From: Acidisoma silvae
Lineage (GTDB): Bacteria; Pseudomonadota; Alphaproteobacteria; Acetobacterales; Acetobacteraceae
Length of the DNA stretch: 64,000 nt
Direction of reading: 5' to 3'
NCBI RefSeq assembly: GCF_020618775.1
Contig: NZ_JAESVB010000015.1
Location: 39,090-103,089, forward strand
Shown: positions 61,359-64,000 of the stretch, piece after piece
Numbering within the stretch: the stretch's first letter is position 1
Layout: the number at the start of each line of letters is the position of its first letter
Translations under genes and position numbers: made by a program
The notes under the pieces: model-generated
Database searches by the model: none
Told to the model about the DNA's origin: nothing
The model's input: the letters and a program-made list of their open reading frames with translations, nothing else

Positions 61359-61859
61359 TCAACTAATTCCAAGACGAATTTTCATAGCTGCTTCGGAAAC
61401 TTCAAACTGATCAGCCAAATAACTTGGAATGTCGTCAATTGACAACGCTTTTGCTGTTTCCAAAAACTCCTCAACAAGCTCATGAGGCATAAGAATATCA
61501 GCAGCTAGACGATTCGCTTCCGCTTCACGACGGTCGGACAAGGACGAGCGATAGAGAACATCGTCTTCTATACCGCTTCCGATCTGATCGCTGTGAAGTA
61601 AAAAGTGCGCCAATTCATGAGCGGCGGTAAACCGCTACCGCCTAGGTGGGTCATGCCGATTTATTTTTACCAAAAATCTTCCAGGATCGTTTGGATGCGG
61701 CCGAATTTCTCCTGAAATGCCAGGAGCCAACGTCGACGCTTTAAAATCAACTTCGAGCGCCCTCGCCAGAGACGATATTTTGACGGGCGCTTCAGTTTGA
61801 AAGGCAGAGATTATTTCTCTTACTTTCGTGTCTAATTCTGTCCATTCTCTGCTTGCCAT
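61359..61859 (-). pseudogene. ImmA/IrrE-family metallopeptidase gene with in-frame TAG
   Basis: The frame opens at ATG 61859 (AAGGGATTTTGAT upstream), reads an N-terminal helical part (VKISSLARALEVDFKASTLA) and a GEIRPHPNDPGRFLVKINRH strand, then stops at TAG 61637-61635. The same frame resumes RFTAAHELAHFLLHSDQ with the zinc motif HELAH and continues EAEANRLAADILMP to the end at 61359. The nonsense codon removes the catalytic half, so activity is lost unless suppressed. Intact homologs are zinc peptidases that cleave XRE repressors. Confidence 0.8.
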
Positions 61860-62091
61860 ATCAAAATCCCTTTCGCTTTAGTCTTCTCTCATTTCATCTG
61901 GCGAGTTAGTCATTTCGGCAGAATTGTAAATGATTGAGTCTACGCGATTCCTCACAAGGGTCACAAAAGTAGCCGATTGAAAATGCTTTTCCATCGCCGG
62001 CGGAAGAACTTTCATAAGGTGATTAGGCAATTCGATATTAATATGATCTGTCGCAGCATTGGTTACCATTGCTTTAAACTGTGTATAGCTA

Positions 62092-62116
62092 TTAACCTTC
62101 CCAAAATAGATGCCAT
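62092..62116 (+). repeat. Left terminal inverted repeat of the IS630 element
   Basis: Matches the complement of 63171-63195 at 23 of 25 positions (TTAACCTTCCCA then AATAG then TGCCAT). The TA target copy is at 62090-62091. Confidence 0.8.
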
Positions 62117-62145
62117 GGCCGCAGGTATCTGCTAAAGTTGTGGAC

Positions 62146-63171
62146 ATGAAGAGAGACGGTCGTGCCCTGGATCATTCGATATTGACGGAGCTGCGCAAGC
62201 GCGGCGTTGCCGCGGTACAGTCGGGTGAAAGCCCGGTGCAGGTCGCTGCGGCATTGGGCGTCAATCTTCGAACCTTGTTTCGTTGGCTGGCGCTGTATCG
62301 GCGCGGTGGTTGGGATCAGCTCGACGCCAACAAGCGTGGCGGTCGTCCACCCAAGCTTGACGGGCGTGCGCTGCGCTGGATTTACAAGACCCTGTCGACC
62401 AAGAACCCGTTACAGCTGAACTTTCCGTTTGCCCTTTGGACGATCGCGATGGTGCAAGCACTGATCGGCGAGCGCTTTGACGTGAAATTGGGGCATAGTT
62501 CCGTCGCTCGTTTGCTGCATCAGTTAGGCCTGAGTGCTCAGCGCCCTCTGTGGCGCGCCTATCAGCAAAATCCGGAAACAGTGAAACGGTGGCTGGAAAC
62601 AGAATATCCCGACATTCGTCGGCAGGCGAAGCGTGCGGGCGCGCAGATTTTCTTCGCCGACGAGGCTGGCGTGCGTTCCGACTTCCACAGTGGCACGACC
62701 TGGGGACCCCGTGGCCAGACGCCAATCGTATCCAGCACCGGCGCGCGCTTCGGTGCCAATCTGATCTCGGCGATCAGCGCTCAAGGGCAACTTCGCTTCA
62801 TGCTGACCGAGGGCCGGGTAACCGGGGCCGTGTTTATCGAGTTTCTCAAGCGATTGCTGGCCAACGCAACCGTTCCCCTCTTCGTCATTGTCGACGGTCA
62901 CCCAACACACCGCGCGAAAGCGGTTACCCAGTTCGTGGCGGCCCAACAAGGGCGGCTGGCCTTGTTCCACCTGCCACCCTATTCGCCGGAATTGAACCCG
63001 GACGAGTTGGTATGGAACGATTTGAAAACCCACGGCACGGGGCGGAAGCTGATCACTTCGCCAACTCAGCTGCGCCAGGCAGTCCTTTCCCACATGCGGC
63101 AGTTGCAGAAGCTACCCGCGTTGGTGCGTAGCTTCTTCCATGCTCCGACCACGCTATACGCCCGGCTTTGA
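62146..63171 (+). CDS. IS630-family transposase (341 aa)
   Basis: An N-terminal HTH region (GVAAVQSGESPVQVAAALGV, then NLRTLFRWLALYRRGG) and a linker with KRGGRPPKL precede a DDE catalytic domain: D172 (FFADEAGVRSD), D250 (FVIVDGHPTH) and E287 (PYSPELNPDELVW). ATG 62146 is chosen; the frame upstream extends into the terminal repeat region. Full length and intact, so the element could still move. Its stop overlaps the right repeat. Confidence 0.93.
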   Translation: MKRDGRALDHSILTELRKRGVAAVQSGESPVQVAAALGVNLRTLFRWLALYRRGGWDQLDANKRGGRPPKLDGRALRWIYKTLSTKNPLQLNFPFALWTIAMVQALIGERFDVKLGHSSVARLLHQLGLSAQRPLWRAYQQNPETVKRWLETEYPDIRRQAKRAGAQIFFADEAGVRSDFHSGTTWGPRGQTPIVSSTGARFGANLISAISAQGQLRFMLTEGRVTGAVFIEFLKRLLANATVPLFVIVDGHPTHRAKAVTQFVAAQQGRLALFHLPPYSPELNPDELVWNDLKTHGTGRKLITSPTQLRQAVLSHMRQLQKLPALVRSFFHAPTTLYARL

Positions 63172-63195
63172 TGGCAACTATTATGGGAAGGTTAA
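63171..63195 (-). repeat. Right terminal inverted repeat of the IS630 element
   Basis: The complement reads TTAACCTTCCCATAATAGTT then GCCAT. The transposase stop is at its inner end and the TA target copy lies at 63196-63197. Confidence 0.8.
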
Positions 63196-63397
63196 TAATA
63201 ATAGCTAAGATTGCTATAAAGATGCCAATGATCGCTACCATTGCAGAAACCACCGCCAACAAGGTCGCTGCGAGATCTTGATAACTCATCTCTCCAGCGA
63301 TATGCCGCAAGAGATCGTGGCGAAGAAACCATGCCATAGCGGTGGATGCGACCGCTCCGACTAAAGCCGCCAAGACAATATCTATAAGCCGTCGCAT

Positions 63398-63784
63398 CTT
63401 TATGAACGCACCCCATCACCAATTAATGTCCAGCATCCGAATCTGGCGCCGGCTCGTTCTGCGATTCGAGCTTTTCATGATACCCGCGCAGGATGGCAGC
63501 CCGATAGAGCTATCACGCTAAATGCGAGTTGAAGGTGATGCTGCATACCCGAAAAAAGAGACGGCCAACTTCTTATCTTAAGGCGGACCGTAGCACTTAC
63601 AAAAAGAACAAATCAAGAACAAAAGATGCCTGATCGGAAGCTTTTCCAGACCTGAGGGCGATGAGTTAGCCGTTAGAAGGTTGCAAGTTCACAACATGCC
63701 CGGCACGCCCAATGGGACACGGCGTGATGTCGCTATCAAAGAACCTAAATTTCTTTAGCTACTTCAACAACTTGTGGGGAGAAT
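63398..63784. other. Non-coding stretch before tRNA-Ser
   Basis: About 390 nt with no convincing gene. It probably contains the promoter of the interrupted operon. No duplicate of the tRNA 3' end is seen here. Confidence 0.4.
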
Positions 63785-63877
63785 TGGCGGAGGGGATGAG
63801 ATTCGAACTCACGGTACAGGTTGACCCTGTACAACGGTTTAGCAAACCGCCGCCTTCAGCCACTCGGCCACCCCTCC
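63785..63877 (-). tRNA. tRNA-Ser(GCT)
   Basis: Class II tRNA with a long variable arm. Acceptor GGAGGGG pairs with CCCCTCC, discriminator G, encoded CCA. The anticodon loop TTGCTAA gives anticodon GCT. The variable arm TGTACAGG/CCTGTACC and T-loop TTCGAAT are clear. It lies at the edge of the right accessory region. Confidence 0.95.
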
Positions 63878-64000
63878 GCCGGGAGAAGCAAACCATTGCA
63901 CGACGTTTGCAGGCCCCTTCTAGCGGCGGCCTATCGCCCGGTCAATGCACTCTGAAGCCCTTGATTTAGCGCAAAATTGCATAGCTGGGCGCGCGCCATG

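Larger units (their letters stand above)
62092..63195 (+). mobile_element. IS630-family insertion sequence, 1104 bp
   Basis: Imperfect 25-bp terminal inverted repeats (62092-62116 and 63171-63195, both with TTAACCTTCCCA outermost) enclose one transposase gene. A TA dinucleotide on each side (62090-62091, 63196-63197) is the usual IS630 target duplication. Removal with one TA restores the interrupted host frame, confirming the ends. Confidence 0.88.
61878..63397 (-). pseudogene. Two-TM small protein gene interrupted by an IS630-type element
   Basis: The 5' part lies at 63397-63198 and the 3' part at 62091-61878. Removing the element plus one TA copy (62092-63197) gives an uninterrupted 137-residue frame with ATT at the junction: MRRLIDIVLAALVGAVASTA..., TM segments at about 5-25 and 45-67, then a soluble end (SYTQFKAMVTNAATDHINIE ... 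MTNSPDEMRED). It stands first in an operon with the peptidase (18 nt gap) and beta-family genes. Function unknown; a small membrane component of that module. Confidence 0.8.

Noticed and set aside
10996..61859. Amber (TAG) recoding, suggested by two genes with in-frame TAG
   Set aside because: Several intact nearby genes end in TAG (e.g. at 3971, 6946, 7174 and 60263), so TAG acts as a normal stop. Nonsense mutations are the simpler view.
1..64000. CRISPR arrays, rRNA operons or riboswitches
   Set aside because: No regularly spaced direct repeats, rRNA-like sequence or known riboswitch core was seen on reading; a covariance search was not possible.

Overview
The window is high-GC DNA with FCD-type GntR and IclR regulators, BMP and polar-amino-acid ABC transporters, an IalB-family protein and a xanthan/acetan-type exopolysaccharide (EPS) locus. 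This fits an alphaproteobacterium, most likely of the Acetobacteraceae (Rhodospirillales); the assignment is an inference from gene content and style, not from a marker gene. A core of compact GC-rich operons is flanked at both ends by AT-richer accessory DNA.

Left accessory region (about 1-12240). A minus-strand chain of seven small unknown genes (1-2259), each overlapping the next by 4 nt, faces a small XRE-type regulator across a region rich in inverted repeats. Then follow a solitary HsdR-N-type nuclease-domain protein, a zinc-ribbon protein, a secreted Pro/Ala-rich protein, a two-TM protein and a KTSC protein. Two extra copies of the 3' end of the XRE gene lie between these cargo genes. 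A tyrosine integrase (7149-8405) sits beside a 47-nt 3' tRNA-Arg fragment (8567-8613), which marks one end of an integrative element whose other end lies left of the window. Next to it are a TIGR02391-family gene coupled to a frameshifted DUF4062 gene, a small gene with an in-frame TAG, and an HNH-type nuclease.

Core region (about 12256-59215). First come a methyltransferase, a cold-shock protein and a cupin dioxygenase-like protein. Two nitrogen-compound operons follow. In 16472-23465 an AtzD/barbiturase-type ring-opening amidohydrolase, a complete BMP-type ABC importer and an amidase lie divergent from an IclR regulator. In 23485-29730 (minus strand) lie a flavin-dependent monooxygenase, a polar amino-acid-type ABC importer, an SDR, a RidA protein and a GntR regulator. 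After an MFS exporter, a GNAT/FemAB-like protein and an alcohol dehydrogenase comes the EPS locus (34687-57340). It holds four GT4 glycosyltransferases, GDP-mannose dehydratase, BY-kinase co-polymerase (Wzc/GumC), polymerase (Wzy), export protein (Wza), outer-membrane beta-barrel, GumD-like initiating transferase, glycoside hydrolase, lytic transglycosylase and flippase (Wzx). Three tandem regulators with receiver domains lacking the phospho-acceptor Asp lie inside it. An IalB protein and a metallo-beta-lactamase-fold hydrolase close the core.

Right accessory region (about 59300-63780) ends at a tRNA-Ser(GCT). It holds an sce7726-family PD-(D/E)XK protein converging on an operon of a membrane protein, an ImmA/IrrE peptidase and a beta-family protein, which resembles a defence cassette. 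The operon is decayed: the membrane-protein gene carries an IS630-type insertion that can be removed on paper to restore the frame exactly, and the peptidase gene has an in-frame TAG.
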